A DNA stretch of 64,000 bases from Cephalopachus bancanus (Eukaryota; Chordata; Mammalia; Primates; Tarsiidae): positions 62,001 through 126,000 of the forward strand of contig JAPVLO010000323.1 in NCBI GenBank assembly GCA_027257055.1, in the 5' to 3' direction. Positions 46,371 through 58,061 of this stretch are shown here, one piece after another. How positions within the stretch are numbered: the stretch's first letter is position 1; each line of letters opens with the position of its first letter. The notes under the pieces were generated by a model. That model saw only the letters and a program-made list of their open reading frames with translations, had not been told where the DNA came from and did not search any database. A program made the translations under genes and the position numbers.

Positions 46371-47150
46371 CTATAGATAGATAGGTATAAATTAGTAGTC
46401 TGCATAGTTTTTTCTTTGCACACCTCTTAAAAGAATTTTGAAAAACTATGACATTTTGAAGTTGGCATCTGACATTTTTGTCATAAACAAAAATAATTTC
46501 ATCTTTATGTAGTATATTGTGTGCATAATTTTGATCTAATCTCTTCAAAATCTTTGCACTATTGATTGAATTCATTCAACTTACAGTCTGCCATGTAACA
46601 TATTTAAGAAAACCAGTTTTCACAGCTAAATCAAGGTTACCCTGGCTTCACTTTTTAGATTGAAGTAAATATATTCATACACATTACTGTTGAGGATCTT
46701 CTCATTTCTGAATTTTAAGACTGAGAATCAGGGAAAGAAGAATGAGAGAGAAGGAAAAGGAAATATAGAGAAGGAGAGACAGGCAAACAGACACTGGAAT
46801 CTTGCCTTGAGTTATTTTGTTGATTAGTTATGTAGCCTTCAAATACCTATATTTGCTTTGTTGCCATGGCCTTTTGCCTAAGGAACCCTGTATTCTCTCA
46901 CCTTTTGTTTGATTCCTCAAAGCTTTTTATACAATGGAGCATTGTACAATGCTAAGATTTTAGGTGGCACTCTTCTTGACCCCTGAGGTATTCAATTAGC
47001 AAGACAGACAGATCTGTGTCTATGAAACTTAGTTTTAGAGGAAGGATGCACAAACCAAAAACCTTAAGATATTACATAGTGTGTTAGAAGATGATAAGTG
47101 TTATGGTAGGGGTGAGTAAACCAATGTATGTGGATTTGAGAATTTCAGCA
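46371..47150. other. Intronic sequence, nothing recognised
   Basis: A purine-rich segment at about 46728-46785 is the only compositional feature. No exon or named repeat. Confidence 0.4.
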
Positions 47151-47800
47151 GTGTGTAGAAAGTAAGGACATTTGGTATGTCACTTTAACTAGAGTGGTCC
47201 ATTTGACATAATTCAGAAGCCAGTGGTTTGAGCAAAGACTTGAACCAAGATGAGAGAGTTTGCCATGAGAGTATCTGGGAGAAAGAGCATTCCAGCTGTG
47301 GAATAGTCAATGCTAAGGCCTTAAGGTGGGAGAGAACATGTACAGGTTTAGAAAGAAAGTCAGTATGTCTACAACCGAGTGAGTGAGTTGGGGGAGAGGA
47401 GATGGATGGAGGTCCAAGAGTTCTTAGGGAGTGTCTCTGTAGGGCCTTGTAGGTTATCATAAGGACTTTGTTTTTTCCACTCTAAGAAAAACTGGGAGCC
47501 ATTGCAGAGTTTTGAGGGTTATTATCTGTAAGGATTGATCTGGTTGCTTTGTTGAGAATAGAAAGATGGTAAGCGGGCAAGGATAGATGCACTAAGATCA
47601 GATTAGTCAGCTGTTGAAGTAATACAGAGGAGAGAGAATAGTGGACCTGGGTGTAGCAGCCGTAAGAAGTGATTGAATTTTGTGTGTATTTTGAAGATAA
47701 TGGCAGTAGGGTTTTCTGATGGCCTGGGTATGAAGTGTGAGAAAATGAGAATAATGAAGGTTGCTCCAAGGTTATTCGCCTGAACAACTGGTATAAATGA
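47150..47800 (+). repeat. Ancient mammalian repeat, G/A-rich, long copy
   Basis: 'agcattccagctgtggaata', 'tctgtagggccttgtaggtt', 'ctgggagccattgcagagtt', 'ttgatctggttgctttgttg' and 'ttattcgcctgaacaactgg' are ordered blocks of the same ancient family seen at 23.9, 32.3 and 33.2 kb. This is the most complete copy. Confidence 0.55.
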
Positions 47801-48580
47801 GGAAGGCTATAAATTTGTGTTGGGGAGCCTTTATTTTGTAAAATGAGAGAAGAATGATCTTTAAAGGGGGGATGGAGTGAGAAGACTAGAATGTTGCAAA
47901 TGCAATATGAAGATTAATTTTAAGGAATGAGTACATATGGCATTTGAGGAACTAGAAATTATTATTCATATGTTCATACTGCTTAAGAAGTGTTTCTGTA
48001 CTTCATAGCCCAGCTTGAAGACTACTGTTTCTATTAATTTAGTAGTTACATTATTAAAATCCTCTGTTTTTCTTTTTACTTTTTTAATCTGCTTGATTTG
48101 TTAACCCTTGGGAGAAATGTTTAAAGCCTCTCTATGTGGCTATTGATTTGTCAGTTTCTCCTTGCACTTGTAAAAGTTTTTGATTTATATGTTTTGTAGC
48201 CATTTTATTGTATGCAAAAGAATTCATGAATATTTTATTTTCATGGTGAATTATATACTTTATTAATCTATAATATTCATATTAGCAGGGCTAGTACTTA
48301 ATATCCTCAGATTCTATAAACTAGTGTGCTTTAAATAAAGAAGCACAATTTGCTTTTGGGAGAAGGCTGCTAAAGCAATTTGAAATAAAAAATTACTAAC
48401 AATAACAAAGCACTATTAGCACTATTTTTAAAATCAACAAATGAACATCAAAAAAGAATTCAGGAACTGTGTTTGGTGGCATAAGCAAACATTTTCCTTA
48501 ACCCACATACTGGGAAAACTATTGCTAAAAAATGCAAAAGGTTAGCTGCTGTCTAAAAACCAAACAATTAAATAAATACA
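47801..48580. other. Intronic sequence, nothing recognised
   Basis: No exon or named repeat is apparent. Confidence 0.4.
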
Positions 48581-48581
48581 T

Positions 48582-49197
48582 TCATCCCTGGGTATGTGTG
48601 GGGAATAGTTCCAGGACCCCCCACCGATACCAAACTCTCGGGAGGTTCAAGACCCTTGTATAAAATGGTGTAGTATTTGCTTATAATCTACACATATCCT
48701 CCAATATACTTTAAATTATTATTTAATAACTAATACAATGTAAATGCCATACAGTTGTTATACTCTATTTTTCTTTCTTTCTTTCTTTTTTTTTTTTTTT
48801 TGAGTTGGAGTCTCTGTCACCCAGCCTGGAGTGCAGTGGCACGCTCACGGCTACCACAGCCTCAGTCTGCTGGTCTCAGGCGATCCTTCTACCTCAGCCT
48901 TTCAAGTAGCTAAAACTACAGGCATGCGTCACCACGCCCAGCTAATTTTTTGATTTATTGTAGAGGTTAGGTCTCGCCAAGTTGTCAGGCTGGTCTCAAT
49001 TCCTTGAGCTCAGGCAGTCCTCTCACCTCGGCCTCCCAAAGTGCTGGGATTTTAGGCGTGAGTCATCATGCCTGGCCTATATTGTATTTCTCATCTGTGT
49101 TTTTTTTTTATTGTTATAGTTCTATTGATTTATTGGTTGATCTGTGTTTGGTTGATCTGCAGGTGCAGAACCCACAGATGCAAAGGGCCAACTCAAT
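48582..49197. mobile_element. MER2-like pogo-class MITE split by an Alu
   Basis: 'ttcatccctgggtatgtgtg', 'atagttccaggaccccccac', 'caagacccttgtataaaatg' and the far end 'gcagaacccacagatgcaaa ... gggccaact' are the two halves of one MITE with inverted ends. An Alu (48785-49077) lies between them. Confidence 0.78.
48785..49077 (-). repeat. Alu inside MER2-like MITE
   Basis: T-tract preceded by (CTTT)n, then 'gagttggagtctctgtcacc', ending 'gagtcatcatgcctggcc'. Intermediate divergence. Confidence 0.93.
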
Positions 49198-50076
49198 TTT
49201 TTGTTTCACCTAAGGCAATGATGTGAGATAGAAGCATGCTAGTACTCTTTTTTCCCAGGAGAGTAGATTTCCTGTGTGTGAATTTTAGCCATCCTAAAAT
49301 GAAGATAATATTAGAAAATTGATTACCTTGGAACATTTTTCTTAGAAGATTATTGGAATTTTTGCTGATTTCAGAAAAAGAAAAATGTGAATTGAGTTAA
49401 ATGATCGTCATATTAATTAATGAGTTCAAATTTAATAAAAATATTTCATAGAAAGTTAAACTTCCAGTTTTGTTTTATTTTGTTTTAGTTCTCAGAGAAT
49501 GCCCATTTCCCATTTGAATATGTATGAATTTGAATTTATGCAGTAGAATTTGAATGAATATAATACAGATGAAAAGTTAAGTGCTCATTATAGATTATTA
49601 CAGAATTACAAAAATTTTTTTACAATCTCAGCCCCTCCCTTCAATAAAATTAAATTGTGAATCAGTGAAATAATTTATTCTTTGGATGCCTCAGAGTTCA
49701 AGTTAAACTATCCATTAGACTATAAACAGTTTTAGACTATAAACAGTTTATTTTCTAAAAATGTGATTAAGCAAGTGAATTAGTGAAACTTTTATAATGA
49801 CAGATTGCTTTATTAAAACCTATAGAAGCTTAGGAAATTTATACACTGTGTAACTTTGCGAAAGTTTGTAACTTCTGTGAAACTTTGGATTTGAAGAAGT
49901 TAGATAAATTTGGGGGGTATTAGAAGGAAACTGGCATACATTTGTTATATTCCAGGTATCAGACTGGACACACTATTCTTCTTGCTGGTAAATGTTCTGT
50001 TAGTCATCACTTCCCAAAGATGAAAAGCATGGGGTTTCAACTGTATGGGCACTTTTATGCATATTTTCCAGTAAAC
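49198..50076. other. Intronic sequence, nothing recognised
   Basis: AT-rich. A small local repeat 'gactataaacagtttta' occurs twice in a row near 49719-49750. No exon seen. Confidence 0.4.
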
Positions 50077-50272
50077 ACAGTTGACCTCTGTATTTGTGGG
50101 TTCTATATTTGCAACCAATCCAGATATCTTCATGGGATGTAAACCCTGCTATAAAGAGGGCCAGCTTTTCTCATCCATGGGTTTTGCCAACTGTGGGGAC
50201 TAATATGCATGGAATTTGGTGTCCTGGGGGTCTTGGAACCAATCTCTTGTAGGTGCTAAGGGATGACTGTAG
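50077..50272. mobile_element. Pogo-class MITE, about 195 bp
   Basis: Starts 'cagttgacctctgtatttgt' and ends 'gctaagggatgactgta', with inverted end similarity and the typical 'gtcctgggggtcttggaacc' block. Non-coding. Confidence 0.7.
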
Positions 50273-50724
50273 TTTTACCTACATTCACAATCTATTAAGG
50301 CACTGGCCATCTCTTCAACTGTTTCAAGGAATCCCTTCGAAATGAAATGTTTGCATTTGCAGTCATGCCACATGAACTTTGATGTTCATACTGTAATGTG
50401 CCTTGATACTTTGGACTCTAATGGTTGGGGCAGAAGTTTCATCAGCAGCACTTTGAACATTCTTAGCTTTTAAGTTCTTGAATAAATTCCTAGCTTTCCC
50501 TGAACACACATTAAGCACATAGACATCTGACTTGATGCTGATTCTGTACTCAAAAACCTTTCTTTACCTCTTGTTAATTATTGTGAAATGTATAGCATAG
50601 TAATTTTTTAATGGTAAAATTCTCTTTGGCCTTTAAAATTATTTCTGTTCTGAAGGAATTCATTCCATATGCAGTTTTTATCTTACCACTTTGGTTATCA
50701 TTATCTCTATTTTCATTTATATAA

Positions 50725-51037
50725 TTACACACGGTTTTCAACTTATAGTCGTTCAACTTCACAATGGTGCAAAAGAAATACATTCAGTAGAAACTACTTT
50801 GAATTTTGATAAGTAAAAAATAAATTTTTATTATAATAAAATAGGCTTTGTGTTAGATGATTTTTGCCCAACTGTAGGCTAATGTACATGTTCTGGGTAT
50901 GTTCAAGGTAGGCTAGACTAAGCTATGATGCTCAGTAGGTGAGGTATATTAAACGCACTTTTGACTTAATGATATTTTTCATTTCTGCTTAGTTTATTGG
51001 GATGTAATCCTATCATAAGTCAAGGAACATCTGTATA
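50725..51037. mobile_element. Tigger-class MITE
   Basis: 'acggttttcaacttatagtc', 'cattcagtagaaactacttt', 'aggctttgtgttagatgatt' and the end 'cataagtcaaggaacatctg' are ordered blocks of a non-autonomous Tigger-class element. Subfamily not named. Confidence 0.65.
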
Positions 51038-51117
51038 TACTTTGTCTTCCCAGTACTTATAACACTTTCAGTTTCTTTGTACTTACCAGACGTGATAGGA
51101 TAGTATTTATAAAGTAA

Positions 51118-51258
51118 CCCGGGGGGAAGGAGGACATAATATCAATAAAGGTACCTGATCTCAAACCAGGCGAAATGGGGACCAACTGGAGGTCTAGACT
51201 TCACCTGTACAATGACCACTTCTATACCTAATCCTGAATTGTGCCCCACATTTTAAAA
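51118..51258 (+). repeat. Lineage-specific L1 3' end, sense
   Basis: 'ggtacctgatctcaaaccag' through 'cctaatcctgaattgtgccc' and 'cacattttaaaaataaataa' is the reverse complement of the module at 28713. It is the only copy of this set in + orientation. Confidence 0.7.
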
Positions 51259-51854
51259 ATAAATAAAGTAAAACATCCCAAAACTGAACACAACATACTT
51301 ACCATCGTAGACTCAAGAATAATAAAAGATTCAAAGTAAAATGATAATTTATGGCATTTAATACTTCTTTTGGTAAAGGGCAAAGTTGACACTCTGTCAA
51401 GAGTGTGGGATTGACACACTTTAGCTATGTTGGTTTCTTTGAAGGTTTTAAAGTTAAAGACTTGAATTAGAAATGTTTTATAGTGAACTAAACCATGTCG
51501 ATTACAAACAAGTGTGGTCAAATGTTTCATCAGTTTGAAATATATATCTAAAGAAGTCATCACTCCTTTTAAATGCTTCGATGCATGAATTTATCCTTTT
51601 AGAGCCACGTGCATATGTCGTTTACCCTATCAAAGCTGAGGCCATCACTTATTTTGTTTTGACTGTATGAAAGCATAAACAACACAACAGTCACTCTATG
51701 CTAAACATGACTTAGCACTCTCCTTTGGTGTAATTTTAATTGCAACCATAGTTTATTGCCTAAATTCTTTATTAGGAAATTAACCTTTGATTAATGAACA
51801 TCCATTTGCTTTTCTACTACTCTTTCTTCTCATTGTTATGTTTTTGCCAGGTCT
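51259..51854. other. Intronic sequence, unassigned
   Basis: May contain an old DNA-transposon remnant ('tgacactctgtcaagagtgt' near 51389), but I cannot identify it. Confidence 0.35.
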
Positions 51855-51857
51855 TTT

Positions 51858-52132
51858 TTTTTTGAGTTGGAGTCTCACTCCATCGCCCAGATTGGAGAGC
51901 AGTGGCTGCCACCGCAGCCTCAACCTGCTGGGCTCCGGCGATCCTTCCACCTCAGCCTTCCGAGTAGCCAGAACTACAGGCACGCTACCACACCCGACTG
52001 ATTTTTGATTTATTGTAGAGATGAGGTCTCACCAAGTTGCCCAGGCAGGTCTCGAACCTGCGGGCTCAGGCAATCCACTCACCTCAGCCTCCCAAAGCGC
52101 TGGGATTACAGGCTGAGCCACCAAGCCCGGCT
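51858..52132 (-). repeat. Alu, lineage-specific dimer
   Basis: 'tttttttttgagttggagtc' to 'gccaccaagcccggct'. Flanks 'ttgccaggtcttt' and 'tggccaggtcttt' are the target-site duplication. Confidence 0.95.
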
Positions 52133-52734
52133 TGGCCAGGTCTTTAAGTTAAGCCTTTGAATTCCCCCCACCCCCCCAGTCATCCTTGCAGTTACATGCT
52201 TCCATTTGCCATATGGGAGCTTCTTGAGATGTGTCAGATTATCTTTAGTATTTAGCATACTTCGCAGGTAGAATCACCTTGAGTTATTAGGTGTTTATGA
52301 TCTGGTACCTGACTATTGGTAAAATTGTCCTATTAAAAAATGAGAATGGCACATGGCATCAGGGACAAAACCATTCAACAAATTCAGTGCAATTTATTTG
52401 TTTTATTTTTCTGTAATCTTTGTGTTTTCTATGTGTTCAAACTCTGACAACTTTTTTTATGTTGCCAGTAGGAAAATATATCTCTGGAAATAACGTAGAG
52501 TTTTCATGATACAGATAGCTCTGTGGCCTCAGTATATAGTTGTTTTGTGTCAGATTTTCATTGTCCAAGAATCACTTTGTATCATATTACTAGTTAGAGA
52601 ATTATTTCAGGTAATTGTGAACTTAGAGACTATTTTAAGTTTCAGTAGTGTAATTCTTCAGTTTTTAGCTCATGATTTCAAACAATGTTAAATGTTAATA
52701 ATATAATAACTAAATATTAAACATTTATAGTATA

Positions 52735-52945
52735 CATTAGAAGGGACCTTAGAATCATTTTATCCAATCTCCAACTCCGTATTCCCATCCACAGTGTTCC
52801 TGACAAGTAGTTTAACCTGCTAAACCATTGCAGTTCACTGCTGTATAAGACAGCCCTTTGCAGTGTTGAGTGGTTCCTGTTACTAGTTTTTCTTAATCTT
52901 TGAATGAAATCCACATCTTTATGATTTAAACACATTGTGTCTTCT
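52735..52945. repeat. Possible ancient mammalian repeat
   Basis: 'agaagggaccttagaatcat' followed by 'ccaatctccaactccgtatt' is reminiscent of old LINE/SINE sequence. Weak. Confidence 0.3.
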
Positions 52946-53590
52946 GCCTTCCATATATCAAACCCTCAAATATTTGAAAATTATTAAGTGTTTGAGCTAA
53001 TTGTTAGGCTAAACATATTACGTTGTCTTTTCATTTTATTTTATGGCTTGGTTTTTAGAGTCAGCCTCATGTTGGATACTCTCAAACATATCCTGGGGTT
53101 TTTTTTAGTGTTTCCTCTCAACGTAACATCCAGAATAGGATGCTACCTGCATGATATGATTATGTATAGTGTGCTCTCTCTTCTCTTTAATTGTATGCTA
53201 GGTAAGATTTAGGTATATGTGTTTGTACGTTGTGTATAGTGTATCTAGGCTCAAATACTGCAGTCATTTTAGATGTGGTACTTTAGTTAATTAAAATTTG
53301 TTTTGCAGTTAGAATGGCAGTTGTGAATGGTTTTCTCTTCTTGACCTAATCTTATATGTTAACTGAATTTGTCATGTGTTCTCAAGGATAATTTACATGA
53401 ACATAGAGTTTGTGAAAATCTGACAGATCCTAACTAACTCAGCTAGTGGGCAGCATTCTAGCTTATTTTTAGTTGTATAATATAGTTATTAATGAAGTAA
53501 TGTAGAATGAGAGCAAATTGTACTGTATTTTTGTGTGAAATTATACTATATTACAAAGGTTGGCATTTATGTAATAAGTACCCCAAAATG

Positions 53591-53757
53591 TTAATCTACT
53601 TGCAATAAATACAATTAATAATGTACATAAAAGAATGAAATTAAGCTACTTTTCTATCAAAAAAGAATTATTCATGAACAGAAAGTGGACAGCATAGATT
53701 TGATGACAGGAAGGTTGTATCTAATCTGAATTACTGAGTGACCTAGGAAGCTTGCTC
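53591..53757. repeat. Dispersed local duplication, copy 1
   Basis: About 165 bp similar (roughly 88-90 percent by eye) to 54687-54854 in the same orientation. The best block is 'agcatagatttgatgacagg'. Not a repeat family I recognise. Confidence 0.85.
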
Positions 53758-54686
53758 AGAGGGATTACAGAATAATTATGTTAATATGCAATTATCACCT
53801 CATTTCTTCTGTAGTAACCTCAAGATGTAGTGTAGTGAGGGTGTTATAGCAAGTGCTGATAGTTTGCAAAAATACTGATGTTTGAAATTTCTGAGACAAT
53901 AAGTCTAGCTTGAGGCATATAAGTGATGATCTGTCATCTTGAAGACAGATCTGACCTTTGTGCTTTTTTTTTAATGCTCACAGTATATTACTAGAGGCAG
54001 TTATAGCTGTAGAACTCATTATGACTTTCTAGAAACTGAAATATGTTTTATGTAGATTCAAAATTCTATTTGCAGCTTTTTTTTTAAGTGTGTGAGTTTT
54101 TTAAAGAACATTTTAAAATTCAGTTAAAAGATAAATTCTATGGTTATAATATTACATGGGGGAGGACTTAGTAATGGTGTCTAAATATTGTTTAACGTGA
54201 TCTTAATTGATATAGCAGATTCACTGAATTGAAATTTAGGGAATCCAGATGACATAACATCAGCTTATTTATTTTAATTTGTTAGCTTCTATTTTAAAAA
54301 CTTAATAAATAATACCTACCTTTATGTCTCTACTTTGTTATATAATAACTGATATTGATGACTGTGTTATACATATTTGACTATATAAAGGTAATTGAAA
54401 AACTATTTTAGACAGTGTGAAGTTAACTTACAGGTTAAATGCTTTCTTGCTTACATGTCACATATTTCAGCATGAATATAGGGAGATAATTTTTGATGGT
54501 GTTAAGATTCTAGATTCATTATTCAGTGCAACCGATTGTGATGATCTATTTTCCTGTGTTCTATCTAAGTGCAGCAGCTGTGAGTCTTGAATACTGTTAT
54601 TAGGAGAAAGTGTATTTGAAACTTTTTATTGTTAGAATATATTCTGAAAATTAAACCATGAAAATTTTAGTTGTACTTATGACCTG

Positions 54687-54854
54687 TTAACCTATTTGTA
54701 ATAAATACAATTAGCAATACAAATGAAAGAATGAAATTAAGCTGATTTTCCTTCAGAAGAGAATTGTTCATGAACAGAAAGTGTACAGCATAGATTTGAT
54801 GACAGGAAGGTTATATCTAATCTGAATTACTGAGTATCCTAGGAAGCTTGCTTA
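54687..54854. repeat. Dispersed local duplication, copy 2
   Basis: Partner of 53591-53757, about 1.1 kb downstream. It ends near 'cctaggaagcttgctta'. The sequence between them does not look repetitive. Confidence 0.85.
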
Positions 54855-56189
54855 CTGACTCAGTTTCTAATGGCATATTTTCTGACCAATACAGTAGATA
54901 CCTTCTTTTATTTTTGAGTAGAGGTAATTATTAATTTGGGGGCAAGTAAGCCATATTTTATTATGTAGGTATGAAGGAAAACGTTTATTAAAGACCTCAC
55001 TTTATATTTTAACAATATTCAATTTTATGTTTTTGGCTAGATGTGCTTTGTAGATAAAATTATATTCTGCACATATATTTTTTCTGTTTTTGAGCAAAAC
55101 AGTTTGATATCTTCAGAACGTGAACTTATGAAAAGCTTTTATAAAACCATTCTGGTAATGAGGATGCAGCCTCCAAGCTGACATGATATTCTCATAGTTT
55201 GTCACCCTGCTGTTCAGGGGGTACCAATGAAGTTGCTTTAAATGGGAAGCGTCTGTTCCATCTCTGAACCTCTAACACCAGAACAGATGGGTGGGACGTA
55301 GAACATGGAAGGTTTTACCTCTGAGGTGGTAACAGTGAAGCCACTCATTAACACTGAATTTACCACTTCGTTAGCAACGTTGCTTCCTGTTGAGAAAAGC
55401 TAATATAGGCTTTCAAATTGACTGAGCATATATTTGCCTACCTCCTTGATTATAATAAGTGGGAACAGAAAGAAACTGTCTTTCAAACTTGTTTTTTTTT
55501 AAAGTTGTCGTTTATTTCAGATCTATGAGATTGTTGCTAGTGAGACATTCTACGTTTTCCACTTATTTCATGAGGAATATCAGGAATAGACTAGAGTATA
55601 AGATTAGGGCTTACTTTTCTTTTCATTGCTGTTGGCACACTCCTTCCTAACACATGTTTATGTGCTGCCCATTTTTAACTTCTGTGTATGTGATGTGGAG
55701 ATTCCTGCTGGGGTGATGCATTAGCACCATTTTGGAGTGATGTCGTTGAGTATGATCTTATTGGAAGCCTATTTTTATTACTGCAGAAATTTGCCAATCT
55801 CAGAACAGAATTCTAAAACCTATGAGGGGTGGAAAAATGATTGTTGCTATAAATAACTGCCAAAGAAAGATATTGGTAATGTTTATTTGTTGTACTAAAG
55901 ACCACATTTTGTGGAAAGAATAAAATCAGACTTACAAGTGCTTGTTTGAAGTTATGAAATAAGAAAAACATTGTTAGAAAGAATTTTATTATTTAACTAG
56001 ATTTTGTGTTTTACAGAGCATGAAATTGTTACTTCAAAGGAGAAATACTGAACCTTTTTGAAAAAGTTTTAATTTCTCAATATTGAATTGTAAGGTCCTC
56101 TTGTCCTAAAATAGTATTACTTGTTATTCAGATTAAAAATACTATAAAAGAAAAATGTAAAGGCTTTATTCTTTATCTGAGAGCAGGAG

Positions 56190-56275
56190 CCTAGCCTGAC
56201 TTGTTTGTTATTGTATCCGTAGTAGTACATCAGTACCTGGCACATAGTAAGTGCTCAGCAATATTCAGAGAATGA
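56190..56275 (+). repeat. L2/MIR-class 3' end
   Basis: 'cagtacctggcacatagtaa' and 'gtgctcagcaatattcagag' match the 3' end of ancient L2/MIR elements. Confidence 0.6.
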
Positions 56276-56564
56276 GTAAACTGTACTTACTACATATACA
56301 AAAAGGAATTGAAAAGCAGAAGATTATGCCAGTACTTCAAATAGTTAATACTTTGTGTTGCCAAATAGCAGATTTTAAAAATTATACATCAGGATTTGGG
56401 GGTATTTTGAGGACCTTACTATAATTGCTGAGTCAAGAAATCAGAACCTGATGGAACTTGTATTTGAATGGGGTATCCAAATTTCCTAGCAAGGAAACCA
56501 TTTTTCTTCTTATATTTTAGAAACTTTTACTTTGATTTTGTAATTATGTTTTTTATTAATTCAA

Positions 56565-56705
56565 TATTTATTCAGTTCTTTATTTAACAAATATTACCTG
56601 AGCACCTATGCCAAGTACTATGCTAGGTTCTGGAGATAAGATAATGATAGGTTATAGTCCCTGCCCTCAAAGAGCTTATATTCTTTCAAGAAGACAGGCA
56701 ATTCT
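56565..56705 (+). repeat. Ancient mammalian repeat fragment
   Basis: 'cctgagcacctatgccaagt', 'actatgctaggttctggaga' and 'tccctgccctcaaagagctt' form a well-known ancient interspersed motif. Class uncertain. Confidence 0.55.
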
Positions 56706-57002
56706 ACTACAATGTGGCCATTTCTAAGAGCAGGATAAGAAGAGGGTGCAAGGGAACTTTTCATAGTAGGGGCAGTCATTACAATCATGATATGAATACC
56801 TTATAAACATTGAGAAGTATCCATTCCTTTTAAAATATTGTACTGTTTTCTCATAATTAAATATATTATCAAATATGCCTAGAAAAATTTATCTACATTT
56901 TGTATTAAATAAATTTAAAACACATGTTTATGCTGTTTTATTGTTAAAAATTGCTGAACCATTGTTCTAAACTGGCAGATCATAAATGGAAAACTGCTTT
57001 TT

Positions 57003-57305
57003 TGGTCTATTTATTTATTTGTTTGTTTAGTGTCAGAGTTTCATTCTATCACCCAGGCTGGAGTGTAGTGGCATACATTATGGCTTACCCAGAGCCTTGA
57101 CCTCCTGGACTCTGGCTATCCTTCCAGGTAGCTGGGACTACAGGTGCATGCCATTATGCCCAGCTAAATTTTTTTATTTTTTGTAGAGAAGAGATCTTGC
57201 TGTATTGCCCACGCTGGTCTCAAACTCCTGGCTGGACTTAAGCAGTTCTCCTCCCTTGGCCTCCCAAAGTGCTGGAATTAGAGGTGTGAGCCACTGCGCC
57301 CCACC
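57003..57305 (-). repeat. AluJ-like old Alu
   Basis: 'tgtcagagtttcattctatc' to 'tgagccactgcgccccacc'. A diverged dimeric Alu in reverse orientation, of the older layer. It is the Alu nearest to the large coding exon. Confidence 0.9.
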
Positions 57306-58061
57306 AGAATAGCTGCTTTTAGAGAACGCCTAGAATTTGGCGACCCAGTATATGGAAATTTAACATGAAACATCATTAATTTTAACTTCACTAAAGTTAA
57401 AATTGGAATTAAGGTTAATTTGAATAAGGAATGAATGTAACCCTGTAAATAAAGCATTTTTACAACTGGTAGAATATTAGGAGAATATTAAATATCATGA
57501 GAGCAAAGCAGTCAAATTAAGAAAAAATACTGTTTTATACATAAACCATTGATGTTGTTAGCAGGTTCTTTACTGGTGATATTTTATTACCTCCCTCCCA
57601 GAATCAACTTTTAAGTGACAAAACTTTTACTTTCCTGCATTGTTTGATAACCTAAGTTATTCTCTAGTATAAAATGACTGCTTCCAATGAGCCTACTTAA
57701 GTGAAATAATTTTCTGTCTATTGGCAATCTGTACGTGAGGTTGAAGTTATTTTCAGTCTGTAGCATATTTATTTATATTGTGTGTATGTATGTGTGCATA
57801 TATGTTTGTGTATTTCACTTTTCTGTAGACATTTTGTGTATGTGAAGTATTGGCCTAGCACAATGAATAATATTAACCTTTGAGATGCTTTTTATGTATT
57901 TCAGTTTTTGAAAGTATTTTTTCATTCATGGAAAATTATTAGGAGCTCGATATAAAGAGCAGAAAATTAAGCTAATAAAAATGTATGCTTTCAGCGCTCC
58001 ATACATTCTATAGTACTTTTTTCGTTCATGCAAATCTAAATTTTTTTTTTCCATTTTCTAG

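Larger units (their letters stand above)
54855..57000. other. Repeat-poor intronic sequence
   Basis: Apart from a short L2/MIR-like piece near 56190-56275 and an ancient fragment near 56565-56705, no transposable element is evident. The density of recognisable repeats is much lower than in the first 52 kb. Confidence 0.5.
17287..58061 (+). other. ZNF644: ZNF644 intron, 40.8 kb, repeat-filled
   Basis: Starts with donor 'gtaagt' and ends with 'ccattttctag' before 58062. No other exon is convincing inside it. Contents are listed individually. The last 6 kb is repeat-poor compared with the rest. Confidence 0.9.

Noticed and set aside
50077..51037. Short inverted repeats as possible non-coding RNA hairpins
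   Set aside because: They are explained by terminal repeats of pogo-class MITEs.
57985..58061. Open frame extending the large ZNF644 exon upstream to an ATG at 57985
   Set aside because: It crosses the pyrimidine tract and AG acceptor at 58061, and the exon joins perfectly in frame to the start exon at 17243-17286.
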